NCBI GenBank assembly: GCA_964622235.1
Contig: CAZUNB010000005.1
Span: 1-45,176, forward strand
DNA from: CAZUNB01 sp964622235
GTDB lineage: Bacteria > Patescibacteriota > Saccharimonadia > Saccharimonadales > JAGPDM01
Length of the DNA: 45,176 bases
Direction: 5' to 3'
The translations under genes and the position numbers were made by a program. Shown here piece by piece: positions 6,739 through 15,191 of the stretch (position 1 is its first letter; every line of letters starts with the position of its first letter). The notes beneath the pieces were generated by a model that was not told where the DNA came from, ran no database searches, and saw nothing but the letters and a program-made list of their open reading frames with translations.

Positions 6739-9012
6739 TTGTTTAATTCGGGCTATCGGCCGATATTTTTTGCCATACTGGTTTTTGCCACTATAGTCGG
6801 TTCGCCATTAATGTATCACCAATCCGTTTCTGCCTACCCAGCGGACGAGTTTGTCACCACCTGGAAGACAGACAATCCGGGGACTAGTAACTCGACTTCT
6901 ATCACTATTCCAACTGCGGGAATAGGCTATAACTATCAAGTTGACTGGGATGACGATGGGATATTTGATCAGACAGGAATAACGGGTAGTGTAACGCACG
7001 ATTTTGGTACAGCTGGTACCTACGTCGTTCGGATCAAAGGTAGTTTCCCCTCAATATTATTTAACAACACTGGTGACAAAGAAAAAATACTGAGTGTCGA
7101 GCAATGGGGGTTAAGCTCGTGGAATACAATGTATGCCGCATTCTATGGTGCGAAAAACCTCGTTATTAACGCCAGTGATACTCCTGACCTCAGTAATGTC
7201 GCTAGTCTCCATAGTATGTTCCGTGATGCGGAGAGCCTTGGTGGTGGAGCAGGAAGCTGGAATTGGAATACCGGCAATGTCACCACAACGAGAGAAATGT
7301 TTCGAGGAGCAACGACCTTTAATAAACCTCTCAACAGTTGGGACGTTAGCCAGGTGACTGATATGAATAGTATGTTTGATTCTGTCGCTAGCTTTAACCA
7401 GCCACTTAATAGCTGGAATGTTGGCAAAGTAACCAATATGACGAGTATGTTTTATGGTGCAAGTAGCTTCAACCAACAAATCGGCCTTTGGGATACCAGT
7501 AAAGTTACTACAATGAGACGATTGTTCTATAACGCCACCTCATTCAATCAACCCCTTAGCTCTTGGGATACAGGCAACGTCACAGATCTAGGTAGTGCCT
7601 TCCGAAACGCCACCTCATTTAACCAGAACATAAACTCCTGGGACACTGCGAAGGTAACAAATATGCAGCAGGTTTTCTATAACGCCACCTCATTCAACCA
7701 ACCAATCGGCTCTTGGAACACAGGCAACGTCACCAGTTTTTATTCTCTGTTTGATGGTGCTGTTTTGTTTAACCAGCCAATCGGCTCTTGGGATACGAGC
7801 AAGGTGACTAATATGGAGTTTGCATTCCGAAACGCCACCTCCTTCAATCAACCACTTAGCTCCTGGGACACAGGCAACGTCACCAGTTTTTATTCTCTGT
7901 TTGATGGTGCTGTTTTGTTCGATCAGGGCTTAGGTCTATGGAACACCGGTAGTCTGACAAATATAGGGAATACTTTCCGAAACGCCACCTCATTCAACCA
8001 AAACATAAACTCCTGGGACACCGCGAAAGTTACCAATATGCAGTCTCTGTTTAACGGCGCCACCTCATTCAATCAACCCCTTGGCTCCTGGGATATGGGT
8101 AATGTTACGAATATGGAGTTCTCATTCGAGGGCGCCACATTGTTTAACCAGAGCTTAAACGCTTGGGATACGAGTAAAGTCACTAGCATGCACGGCATAT
8201 TCCGAAACGCCACCTCATTCAACCAAAACATAAACTCATGGGATACCGCTAAGGTTGTTAATATGAAGCAGGCATTCTTTGGGGCAGTTTCGTTCGATCA
8301 AGATATCGGTGGATGGAGCACCGCGGCATTGAGCGCTGCAGACGATATGTTTAAAGGCATCGAACTTTCCATAGCCAATTATGACGCTCTCCTTGAAAGT
8401 TGGAATGCGCAAAGCCTCAATCCTGACGTTATATTTAGTGGTGGTGATAGTCGGTATTGTACTTCCGCTTCAGCCCGCACTACGATGATTGAATCCGACA
8501 ACTGGACCATCACCGACGCTGGCCGAGATTGCCCAAACGCCAAATCAACCAGTGTTAAACTTAATGGCTCAAGTAGTAAAATAACGATCGGCAATACCAC
8601 CGAAGGTAATGAGGTCGGCATTCTATCAGCTACTGATCTAACTATAAACGACACACACAATTTTGCTTTTACTTGCACAGTTTCAGGTGTCGATGATAAA
8701 TATTTTGTAATCTCTGGTGATAGATTAAAAGCTGCCACTAACCTTGACTATCGAGATCCAGTTGATTCTAATGCAGATAGTGTCTACGAGATATGTATTC
8801 GCGTGACTGATTCAACTGGCAATACTTATGACCAGAAACTTATTATTTTTGTAACTGATCAGGATATTAATAACAATTCTATCCTGAGAAAATCTCATAT
8901 TGTGCTTGCGAAGACAGGCGAGAATAGAATGCCCATTTTTTTATTAGCTGGACTAATGTTTATATTAAGTCTGCTTAGCTTTAGGAAGAGGCACAACTCT
9001 GCTACTCTTTGA
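6739..9012 (+). CDS. BspA-type (DUF285) repeat surface protein with LAxTG anchor
   Basis: The third paralogue of the cluster, 757 aa. Signal segment (FFAILVFATIVGSPLMY), then the shared PKD-like domain, about fifteen DUF285 repeats (the most of the three), one cadherin-like repeat (EGNEVGILSATDLTINDTH ... DSTGNTYDQKL), and a sorting signal: LAKTG, hydrophobic stretch, tail RKRHNSATL. The protein is expected to be exported and attached to the wall by a sortase; DUF285 arrays are usually adhesive. The repeats are near identical at DNA level and in register with a 75-bp unit. The start is TTG at 6739; in-frame codons upstream (K/Q-rich, open back to 6691) include ATT at 6703 and 6706 and would supply a basic n-region. 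A histidine-kinase remnant follows 14 bases after the stop. Confidence 0.88.
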   Translation: MFNSGYRPIFFAILVFATIVGSPLMYHQSVSAYPADEFVTTWKTDNPGTSNSTSITIPTAGIGYNYQVDWDDDGIFDQTGITGSVTHDFGTAGTYVVRIKGSFPSILFNNTGDKEKILSVEQWGLSSWNTMYAAFYGAKNLVINASDTPDLSNVASLHSMFRDAESLGGGAGSWNWNTGNVTTTREMFRGATTFNKPLNSWDVSQVTDMNSMFDSVASFNQPLNSWNVGKVTNMTSMFYGASSFNQQIGLWDTSKVTTMRRLFYNATSFNQPLSSWDTGNVTDLGSAFRNATSFNQNINSWDTAKVTNMQQVFYNATSFNQPIGSWNTGNVTSFYSLFDGAVLFNQPIGSWDTSKVTNMEFAFRNATSFNQPLSSWDTGNVTSFYSLFDGAVLFDQGLGLWNTGSLTNIGNTFRNATSFNQNINSWDTAKVTNMQSLFNGATSFNQPLGSWDMGNVTNMEFSFEGATLFNQSLNAWDTSKVTSMHGIFRNATSFNQNINSWDTAKVVNMKQAFFGAVSFDQDIGGWSTAALSAADDMFKGIELSIANYDALLESWNAQSLNPDVIFSGGDSRYCTSASARTTMIESDNWTITDAGRDCPNAKSTSVKLNGSSSKITIGNTTEGNEVGILSATDLTINDTHNFAFTCTVSGVDDKYFVISGDRLKAATNLDYRDPVDSNADSVYEICIRVTDSTGNTYDQKLIIFVTDQDINNNSILRKSHIVLAKTGENRMPIFLLAGLMFILSLLSFRKRHNSATL
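7601..8260 (+). repeat. In-frame 75-bp coding repeats
   Basis: The DUF285 repeats of the third surface gene are close DNA copies. The string TCCGAAACGCCACCTCATT (or a near copy) starts at 7601, 7826, 7976 and 8201, offsets of 225, 150 and 225 bp, all multiples of 75. A 51-bp stretch at 7719-7769 recurs exactly at 7869-7919, offset 150. Copies this similar point to recent unequal exchange and make length variation likely. Confidence 0.85.
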
Positions 9013-9026
9013 ATCTGTGTCAATAG

Positions 9027-9200
9027 CAAGCCACGCTTATGCAGCCATTCACTAGAGCCACTTCGAACACCGAATACAACTATGAAGGTCTTGGTCTAAA
9101 CCTCTACATAACTCGTCTTATCACTGAGAAATATGGCGGTAGCGTCAAGATAGACAGTAAATTAGGGCAAGTCACGAATGTACAGATTATCTTTGCCTAA
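9027..9200 (+). pseudogene. Remnant of a sensor histidine kinase (C-terminal half of ATPase domain)
   Basis: The frame is open from 9027 to TAA 9198-9200, with an internal ATG at 9039 (53 aa from there). It reads MQPFTRATSNTEYNYEG then LGLNLYITRL, EKYGGSVKIDSKLG, matching the F box (QPFxRA), G2 box (GLGLxLYI) and final strands of HATPase_c kinases. The N box, G1 box, phosphoacceptor histidine and sensor regions are absent; upstream sequence belongs to the surface protein. It is probably a decayed 3' end left after recombination. A short expressed protein is possible but unlikely, as it could not bind ATP. Confidence 0.7.
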
Positions 9201-9220
9201 TAGTAAGCCAAGTTTTATGA

Positions 9221-9226
9221 TATAAT
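9221..9226 (+). promoter_or_regulatory. -10 box of the T-box/ileS operon promoter
   Basis: A perfect TATAAT at 9221-9226 lies just before the T-box leader and predicts a start near 9233. No convincing -35 hexamer stands at the normal distance. Confidence 0.55.
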
Positions 9227-9232
9227 TTCATC

Positions 9233-9472
9233 AGTGCGTTCTCTTATTTAATAAAAATTAATCAGAGATGAGTGGCTATCAACCACGAAAGTATGCGAGA
9301 AGAAATCTTTAATCAGTTAGTGAATTAAAGAGACTAGACCTCGTCGGGTAAGCCCGAAATAGCTGTAAGTAAGCGCCAAAAAGATCACTTCTTTTGGAAA
9401 TCAGATGGTACCATCCTGAACACTCGGGACTCTGATAATCAAAAGCAGTGATTTTTTATTTCTAGGAGAATA
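9233..9472 (+). promoter_or_regulatory. T-box riboswitch leader, probably isoleucine-specific
   Basis: T-box leaders sense uncharged tRNA and raise expression of the downstream synthetase. The bulge TGGTACC at 9406-9412 matches the T-box signature; TGGT can pair with the tRNA end ACCA, fitting the A73 of tRNA-Ile. It is framed by ATCAGA 9400-9405 and TCTGAT 9430-9435, the expected antiterminator/antisequestrator helix. A candidate specifier ATC (Ile) is at 9278-9280 in the loop of GTGG/CCAC. Other hairpins are CTTTAAT/ATTAAAG (9307-9329) and TCGGG/CCCGA (9344-9357). ATCACTTCTTTTG 9384-9396 is nearly complementary to CAAAAGCAGTGAT 9440-9452, followed by TTTTT, a possible terminator arm; the AGGAG before the start codon lies next to it, so translational control is also possible. 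The ileS gene is second in the operon. Confidence 0.75.
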
Positions 9473-10783
9473 ATGAAATATAAAGCGATAATAATTGATC
9501 TTGATGGCACGGCGGTTGATTCGCCGAGCAAGAATATTGCTAGCTCGCGTTTGGCTGCAGCAGTAAAACGACTTGAAGAGCTTGATGTTAAGATTTGTGC
9601 AGCGACAGGACGGTCGAAAGCATCTGCGCAGGAAGTGGTTGAAAGTCTTGGATTATCTCAACCTATGATTGTCGCGGGCGGTGCACAAATTATCAGTTCG
9701 GATTATCAAAAAGTCATCCAACAAATTTCAGTGGAAAAAGAATCGCTTAAAACGATGGTTAAAGTCCTCTCGTCTTTGGATAAAACCTTTCTTTGGAATG
9801 ACTGTACGCTTGAGGACTATATCGAGAATGGTGGCTGGCAACTTGATGATTTTGATGTCAACAGTGAAACCTATTTTTTTGAAGTCTGTTATGTTCCGGA
9901 TGACGAGGCAAATGAGTTAGCCGATAAGATAAATAAAATTAATGGAATTACGGCTTCCATAGCTATAGCTCATCGACCAAGCATGAAAGATATTCATGTT
10001 ACTAGTGATAACGCGACCAAAGAGCACGCCATAGAGGTGTTGTCTCAACTGATTAACGTTCCTACCGAGCATATGATTGGCGTTGGGGACGGTGCAAACG
10101 ACATCCATCTTTTCAAAGCTGTCGGTCATAAGGTTGCTATGGGTAACGCGGCTAATGAACTGAAAGAGAAAGCCGATGAAGTAGTCGGTGACATTAAAGA
10201 CGATGGCTTAGCTGAATATTTTGAGCGTCTTATAAAAGAGATTAAAGAATCAAACTTGGACAAGATAGAAATTGTCCAGCCAGAAGCCAATGATGCTTTA
10301 GGATTGGCAAAAATGCATGCCCAGAGTTGGCGAGATAGCTATGTCGGAATTAATGGTTTAACAGCTGAATCGGTAGAAGATAAGATGAGGAATAAAACAT
10401 CTGAAAAAGGACTTAGCATTTACCGAGAAACATTTGAAAAAGCTCGGAAAAACCCAGAGCAGTGTTACTACCGTATCGCCAAGACCGGCAATGAAGTTGT
10501 TGGTTTCATACATGGAGTCAACGAAGAGAAACAAGAGGTTGGCGCAGTCTATATTGCCGAGCAGTACAAAGGCTCAGGCTTGGCGCAGAAATTAATGGAT
10601 GGGCTAATGAGTTGGTTTGATTTAGGCCGAGATATTGAGTTCGCAGTTGTCCGAGATAATTCTCGAGCAGTTAATTTCTATGAAAGTTATGGTTTTGAGA
10701 TAGTAGAAACCGATCCAAAAGATTATGAACGTTATTTACCATTGATAGTTGTTAAAATGAAACGAAGAGGAGACAAGAAATGA
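9473..10783 (+). CDS. HAD-family (Cof-type) phosphatase fused to a GNAT acetyltransferase
   Basis: A two-domain cytosolic protein. Residues 1 to about 260 form a Cof/SPP-type HAD hydrolase: DLDGT with nucleophile D9 and D11, the TGR motif (CAATGRS), and the metal loop GDGAND with D206 and D210. Residues from about 262 form a GNAT N-acetyltransferase with the acetyl-CoA loop QYKGSGLAQKL near 363-371 and the usual DNSRAVNFYESYGF end. The substrates of either domain cannot be read from sequence. The start ATG 9473 follows AGGAG at 9464-9468, and the stop overlaps the ileS start as ATGA (10780-10783), so the two are translationally coupled and share the T-box. That suggests a role linked to isoleucine or tRNA status, but this is inference. 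Confidence 0.88.
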   Translation: MKYKAIIIDLDGTAVDSPSKNIASSRLAAAVKRLEELDVKICAATGRSKASAQEVVESLGLSQPMIVAGGAQIISSDYQKVIQQISVEKESLKTMVKVLSSLDKTFLWNDCTLEDYIENGGWQLDDFDVNSETYFFEVCYVPDDEANELADKINKINGITASIAIAHRPSMKDIHVTSDNATKEHAIEVLSQLINVPTEHMIGVGDGANDIHLFKAVGHKVAMGNAANELKEKADEVVGDIKDDGLAEYFERLIKEIKESNLDKIEIVQPEANDALGLAKMHAQSWRDSYVGINGLTAESVEDKMRNKTSEKGLSIYRETFEKARKNPEQCYYRIAKTGNEVVGFIHGVNEEKQEVGAVYIAEQYKGSGLAQKLMDGLMSWFDLGRDIEFAVVRDNSRAVNFYESYGFEIVETDPKDYERYLPLIVVKMKRRGDKK

Positions 10784-13700
10784 AATTTAAATCAGGTACA
10801 CGAAGGCGAGCGTTGGAGTACGAAAAAGATATTGTTCAGCAGTGGAAGAAAAATAAAACTTTTGAAAAGTCGATTGAAAATCGACCAAAAGAGAATGGCT
10901 ACGTTTTTTATGACGGCCCGCCGTTTATCACCGGCGTACCTCACCACGGAACCTTGCTTAGCTCTATTGCCAAAGACCTAATTCCGCGCTACCAGACCAT
11001 GAAAGGGAAGCGGGTTGAGCGTATCTGGGGATGGGATTGTCACGGTCTGCCAGCTGAGGTTTTTACCGAGAAGAAACTTGGCGTCAAAGATCGTCGTGAT
11101 ATCGGCACAAAAATCAGCATCGAAGAATACGTCACGACTTGCCGTGAGAACATGGTCCAGACCGGTAATTTATGGAATGACACGATTGATCGTATCGGTC
11201 GCTGGGTCGACATGGATAATGCTTACAAAACAATGGATAAGGAATACATGGAGAGCATTTGGTGGGCTTTCAAAAAGCTTTATGATGACGACAAAATCTA
11301 CGAAGGTGAACGAGTCTTAATGTATTGTACTCGTGATGCGACACCACTCAGTAAGGCTGAAGTTACAATGGATTCCGGTGCCTACCAAGATGTGACCGAT
11401 CCGAGTATTTACACAAAATTCAAACTAAAAGGTGAATTAAAAGATTTTAATTTTGCGACAAGTAGCCATTCTGGATCTCGAGGCGATAGAGCCGAAGAGA
11501 GAGAAATGATTGCCAAGGGGCGGTCTAGAGATCCGCTGAAGATTTTGAGCGAGCATGCAAGCGGTTCAGTCCATATGCTAGCTTGGACTACAACCCCTTG
11601 GACTCTCCCGGCCAATACAGCCCTAGCAGTAAATGATGAATTGGCATATTCGCTAATATTCGTAGACGATACATTTTTGATTTTAGCCACAGAACTAGTT
11701 GAAAGTGTGCTTACAGATGAGAAGCATAATCCATTAGAATATGTGGTTATAAACAATATGATTAGTGGAAACCAGCTTGTCGGCTTGAAGTACGAGCCAC
11801 TTTTTGAAGATCGTGGCGAAAACGCTCACAAGGTTTTGCATGCTGATTATGTCAGCGATGAAGACGGAACTGGTATCGTTCACTTGGCGCCAGCTTATGG
11901 TGAAGAAGATTTCAACATGGCTCACGAGGAGAACATCCCGGTTGTGCATGTCATCGATGAAAGTGGTATTTATAGTGAGGGCGAGTGGATTGGTGAAAAC
12001 GTCTGGGATATCAACAAAACGATTGCTAAGACGCTCCATGAGCGAGGCATAGTTTGGAAAATTGACTATATTCAGCACAGTTACCCACATTGCCATCGTT
12101 GCGGAACACGGTTGATGTATCGAGCTCACCCCAGTTGGTTTATGGATATCGCTGGACAGAAAGAGCAAATGCTCGCCGAGAATTCGAAAGATATCAACTG
12201 GTTTCCTTCTCATCTAAAACACGGCCGATTCGAAAAAACGGTTGAAGCCGCACCAGACTGGAACATCTCTCGCGACCGCTTCTGGGCCACGGCAATGCCG
12301 GTCTGGAAAGGTACTGATAGTAATGGTAAAGAACACATAAAAGTAGTGGGTAGTTATGCTGAATTGAAAGAATTATCAGGGGTAGAGCTTGAAGATTACC
12401 ATCGTCCTTGGGTTGATGACGTAACCTTTGAAATTGATGGCGTGAAATATACACGAATCGAAAAGGTGCTTGATGGTTGGTTCGAAAGTGGCTCGATGCC
12501 ATTCGCACAGTTTCATTATCCGTTTGAAAACAAGAAAAAATTTGAAAATAATTTCCCCGGTGATTTTATCACTGAATACATCGGGCAAGTTCGAGCATGG
12601 TTCTATTATATGCATGCAGTGAGCGTCGGACTTTTTGGAACAAGTAGTTTTAAGAATGTGATCACAACCGGCAATTTGGCCGGCAGCGACGGACGCAAGA
12701 TGAGTAAAAGCTATGGCAACTTTACTGATCCTAATATTTTAATGGATGAGTACTCAGCCGACAGTCTGCGATTTTTACTGATGCAAAGTCCGCTCATGAA
12801 CAGTGAGGATTTTGCTTTGACCGACAAAGACGTCGGCGATGTCGCGAGAAAGCTGAGCATGATTTGGAATATGTATGATTTCTTCACGCTTTATGCGGAG
12901 GTCGATGAATGGGGGTGGAATGGCGCACACGAAGATCCGACCAGTGAGCTCGACAACTCGCTCGACAACTGGATTGTTTCGCGTGTTCATCAGTTGACCG
13001 AAGAAGTTGATCGACATTTGGCGGCTTACGATATTCCAAGTGCGCTCAAACCAATTTTGCCGTTTCTCGATGACGCCAGTAACTGGTATGTTCGCCGTTC
13101 ACGCCGTCGTTTCTGGAAGAGTGGCGAGACTAGTGATAAAAATAACGCGTATAAAACGCTTCACTATGTCTTGGTGCAGCTGAGCATGGTTATCGCTCCC
13201 GTCACACCGTTTTTAGCCGAAGAGCTGTATCAGAAGCTGACAGGCGGTGAATCGGTCCACTTGCTCGACTGGCCAAGCTCTGGCCGGGTTAATGAGATTT
13301 TAGTAGCCCAGATGGCTGATGTGCGCGAATTGATTAACGCTGGACTTAGTCAACGAGCCAAAGCCCAGCTGAAAGTTCGCCAGCCACTGGCCGAGTTCGA
13401 AATCCGTGGCAAGAAAGCCGATGAGATGAAAGAATATGAGGATGTCTTCATCGAAGAGTTGAACGTAAAATCAGTTCGATTTAACATTGAAACCTCAGAG
13501 CCAGATGACCCAGAAGGTGAGCTTGTCGGTGTGCTCGAGCTCGAGCTCGATGATGAGCTTAGGCGAGAAGGTGCGATGCGTGAAGTTATTCGTCACATCC
13601 AGACACATCGGAAGAAATCAGAGCTTAAGATTGATGATCGTATCAAGCTAAAGCTTGAAACTGACGATGAAACGCTCAAGCAAGCGATTGATGAGCATGA

Positions 13701-13809
13701 GCAGACGATTCTTGATGAAACGCTTGCAACGCTGGCAGATGTTTCTGAAAATGAGAAAACCGTAAAGATCAATGGTGTTGAGTTAACAATCTTTCTTCAA
13801 AAAACATAG
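10780..13809 (+). CDS. ileS: Isoleucyl-tRNA synthetase
   Basis: Class Ia synthetase charging tRNA-Ile. The HIGH-type motif appears as HHGT at residues 55-58 after YDGPPFITGVP, and KMSKS at 640-644 (GRKMSKSYGNF). The CP1 editing domain is present (WTTTPWTLPANTALAV), as is a CxxC pair (C438, C441 in HCHRCGTR) that may bind zinc. The length of 1009 aa and the HHGT/PHHG form resemble the eukaryote-like type 2 IleRS, which is known for mupirocin tolerance; the assignment to type 2 is from appearance only. The start is the ATG overlapping the upstream stop. Control is expected through the T-box leader at 9233. Confidence 0.97.
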   Translation: MKFKSGTRRRALEYEKDIVQQWKKNKTFEKSIENRPKENGYVFYDGPPFITGVPHHGTLLSSIAKDLIPRYQTMKGKRVERIWGWDCHGLPAEVFTEKKLGVKDRRDIGTKISIEEYVTTCRENMVQTGNLWNDTIDRIGRWVDMDNAYKTMDKEYMESIWWAFKKLYDDDKIYEGERVLMYCTRDATPLSKAEVTMDSGAYQDVTDPSIYTKFKLKGELKDFNFATSSHSGSRGDRAEEREMIAKGRSRDPLKILSEHASGSVHMLAWTTTPWTLPANTALAVNDELAYSLIFVDDTFLILATELVESVLTDEKHNPLEYVVINNMISGNQLVGLKYEPLFEDRGENAHKVLHADYVSDEDGTGIVHLAPAYGEEDFNMAHEENIPVVHVIDESGIYSEGEWIGENVWDINKTIAKTLHERGIVWKIDYIQHSYPHCHRCGTRLMYRAHPSWFMDIAGQKEQMLAENSKDINWFPSHLKHGRFEKTVEAAPDWNISRDRFWATAMPVWKGTDSNGKEHIKVVGSYAELKELSGVELEDYHRPWVDDVTFEIDGVKYTRIEKVLDGWFESGSMPFAQFHYPFENKKKFENNFPGDFITEYIGQVRAWFYYMHAVSVGLFGTSSFKNVITTGNLAGSDGRKMSKSYGNFTDPNILMDEYSADSLRFLLMQSPLMNSEDFALTDKDVGDVARKLSMIWNMYDFFTLYAEVDEWGWNGAHEDPTSELDNSLDNWIVSRVHQLTEEVDRHLAAYDIPSALKPILPFLDDASNWYVRRSRRRFWKSGETSDKNNAYKTLHYVLVQLSMVIAPVTPFLAEELYQKLTGGESVHLLDWPSSGRVNEILVAQMADVRELINAGLSQRAKAQLKVRQPLAEFEIRGKKADEMKEYEDVFIEELNVKSVRFNIETSEPDDPEGELVGVLELELDDELRREGAMREVIRHIQTHRKKSELKIDDRIKLKLETDDETLKQAIDEHEQTILDETLATLADVSENEKTVKINGVELTIFLQKT

Positions 13810-13841
13810 TTTTTAAGAGTTAGCGTGGTACGATTATTTTA

Positions 13842-14828
13842 ATGATATTAGCTAGCATAATTCTCAGTATTTTCTTAGTTGGGGCATTAGTTTTTTATTG
13901 GCTTATAAATGGGCGAGATGCAAAAACCGATCAAGCCATTGTTGTTGAGTTTTTCCCGCCGAAAGATGTTTCGGTCGGGTTAGCTGATTTTCTCTTAAAT
14001 CTAGAAGTCACCAATAGAACAATCGCATCAATTTTAATTGAAGGTGCAGTTGTTGGCGAAATCAGCTTTACGGTGAAGAACGAGGACTCGGGAGTTCAGA
14101 CTATTACTCTGAACACTGCTCTTGAGTCCGTTGAAAAAGAGGATAGAAGGCTGCTATACACTCATCTGTTTGGCGATTTATCAGAACCTGGAGCTTCAAC
14201 GAACCTAGATGAAGAGCTTCGTGCTCGATCTGAGTATTTGATACATTTCCTAACCGAAATTTATTCAAAACGATCCATCGAAAAGAGATGGTTTAAGAAG
14301 TCGATTAATGGAACAATCTCAGGCTTCAGATGGGCTGGTACAGTTTTGGTCTCATTTGGGCTTATTGGTTTACTCTTCACTGGGTTTAATCTTTTGTCAG
14401 ATTCTGAAGGTGCTGATTCAAGAGCAGTGTTTGAATTTCTGTTGCCGGCGCTAATATCTTTAATATCACTTGGTGTAGCTATGATTGTTGTCGCTAAAAA
14501 AATACCAAAAATGCTTATCAGCGGCGCGCAGGCAAAGGACCATTTACTAGGCTTGAAGCTGTTTATCGAGAAAACGGAGACAGAAAGGCTACGTTTGCTG
14601 CAAAGTACCGAAAGTATTAAGATAAAAGAACAGACTGAATTTCTTGATTTTCAATCGAAGCTTTTACCATTTGCCATAATATATGGACAAGAAAAAACTT
14701 GGTTCAAAGAGCTCGGTGATTATATGCCAAAGGTTGAGACTATGGGCTCCGTCAGTTCAATCGCCAGGCTAACCCTTGGAATTGGCGCTGGAATTGTTCT
14801 TGCAGCTATTTTTCCTGGCTCTGAATAA
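13842..14828 (+). CDS. Membrane protein of unknown function
   Basis: 328 aa, not recognised. It has an N-terminal membrane helix (about 1-22, ASIILSIFLVGALVFYWLI), a soluble segment of about 140 residues, then two helices close together (GTVLVSFGLIGLLFTGFNLL; LLPALISLISLGVAMIVVA), a charged region and a final hydrophobic stretch (LGIGAGIVLAAIF). The region around residues 25-90 reads like a small beta-rich domain. It starts 32 bases after ileS with no clear Shine-Dalgarno sequence and could be the last gene of that operon. A partial copy of the intergenic element begins 7 bases after its stop. Confidence 0.75.
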   Translation: MILASIILSIFLVGALVFYWLINGRDAKTDQAIVVEFFPPKDVSVGLADFLLNLEVTNRTIASILIEGAVVGEISFTVKNEDSGVQTITLNTALESVEKEDRRLLYTHLFGDLSEPGASTNLDEELRARSEYLIHFLTEIYSKRSIEKRWFKKSINGTISGFRWAGTVLVSFGLIGLLFTGFNLLSDSEGADSRAVFEFLLPALISLISLGVAMIVVAKKIPKMLISGAQAKDHLLGLKLFIEKTETERLRLLQSTESIKIKEQTEFLDFQSKLLPFAIIYGQEKTWFKELGDYMPKVETMGSVSSIARLTLGIGAGIVLAAIFPGSE

Positions 14829-14834
14829 TATCCC

Positions 14835-14873
14835 ATTACTTTGCACCGGCAAAGTAATACAAAACTCTCTCGC
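14835..14873 (-). repeat. Structured intergenic element, end fragment (copy D)
   Basis: Hairpin ATTACTTTGC-accg-GCAAAGTAAT (14835-14858, ten perfect pairs) followed by TACAAAACTCTCTCGC (14858-14873). Both match the 3' end of the complete elements at 27855-27891 and 32369-32406. Only this end is recognisable here. The rest of the gap (14874-15191) shows AT-rich sequence, a weak promoter candidate (TTGTGC 15130, TAGTCT 15153) and no gene. Confidence 0.65.
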
Positions 14874-15191
14874 AAAGCTTCACCAATGCGACGAAAACAG
14901 TTTTATCACACTCTTATATCCTTCGCGTAAAATGTGAGGATTGAGCAGGTCATTGCCTGAATGTGACACATATTAGCCTAATATTCGTGAAAATAGCCAT
15001 TATCAGAAATATACTGCTTATGATATTTTTAATATTGAATATATCATGGAAATCGAAAATATTCATACAAATCGTGGGTAACATCATCATCTGATGCGGG
15101 ATATATGATTTAGAAAACCGTGGGTAGGGTTGTGCTCAGTGTGCTACTACTGTAGTCTCAAGATAGATATAACTAAGTTGTGGAGACTTTT

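Noticed and set aside
7601..8260. Regular direct repeats that could suggest a CRISPR array
   Set aside because: The unit is 75 bp, in frame and translated into DUF285 repeats; there are no unique spacers and no cas genes.
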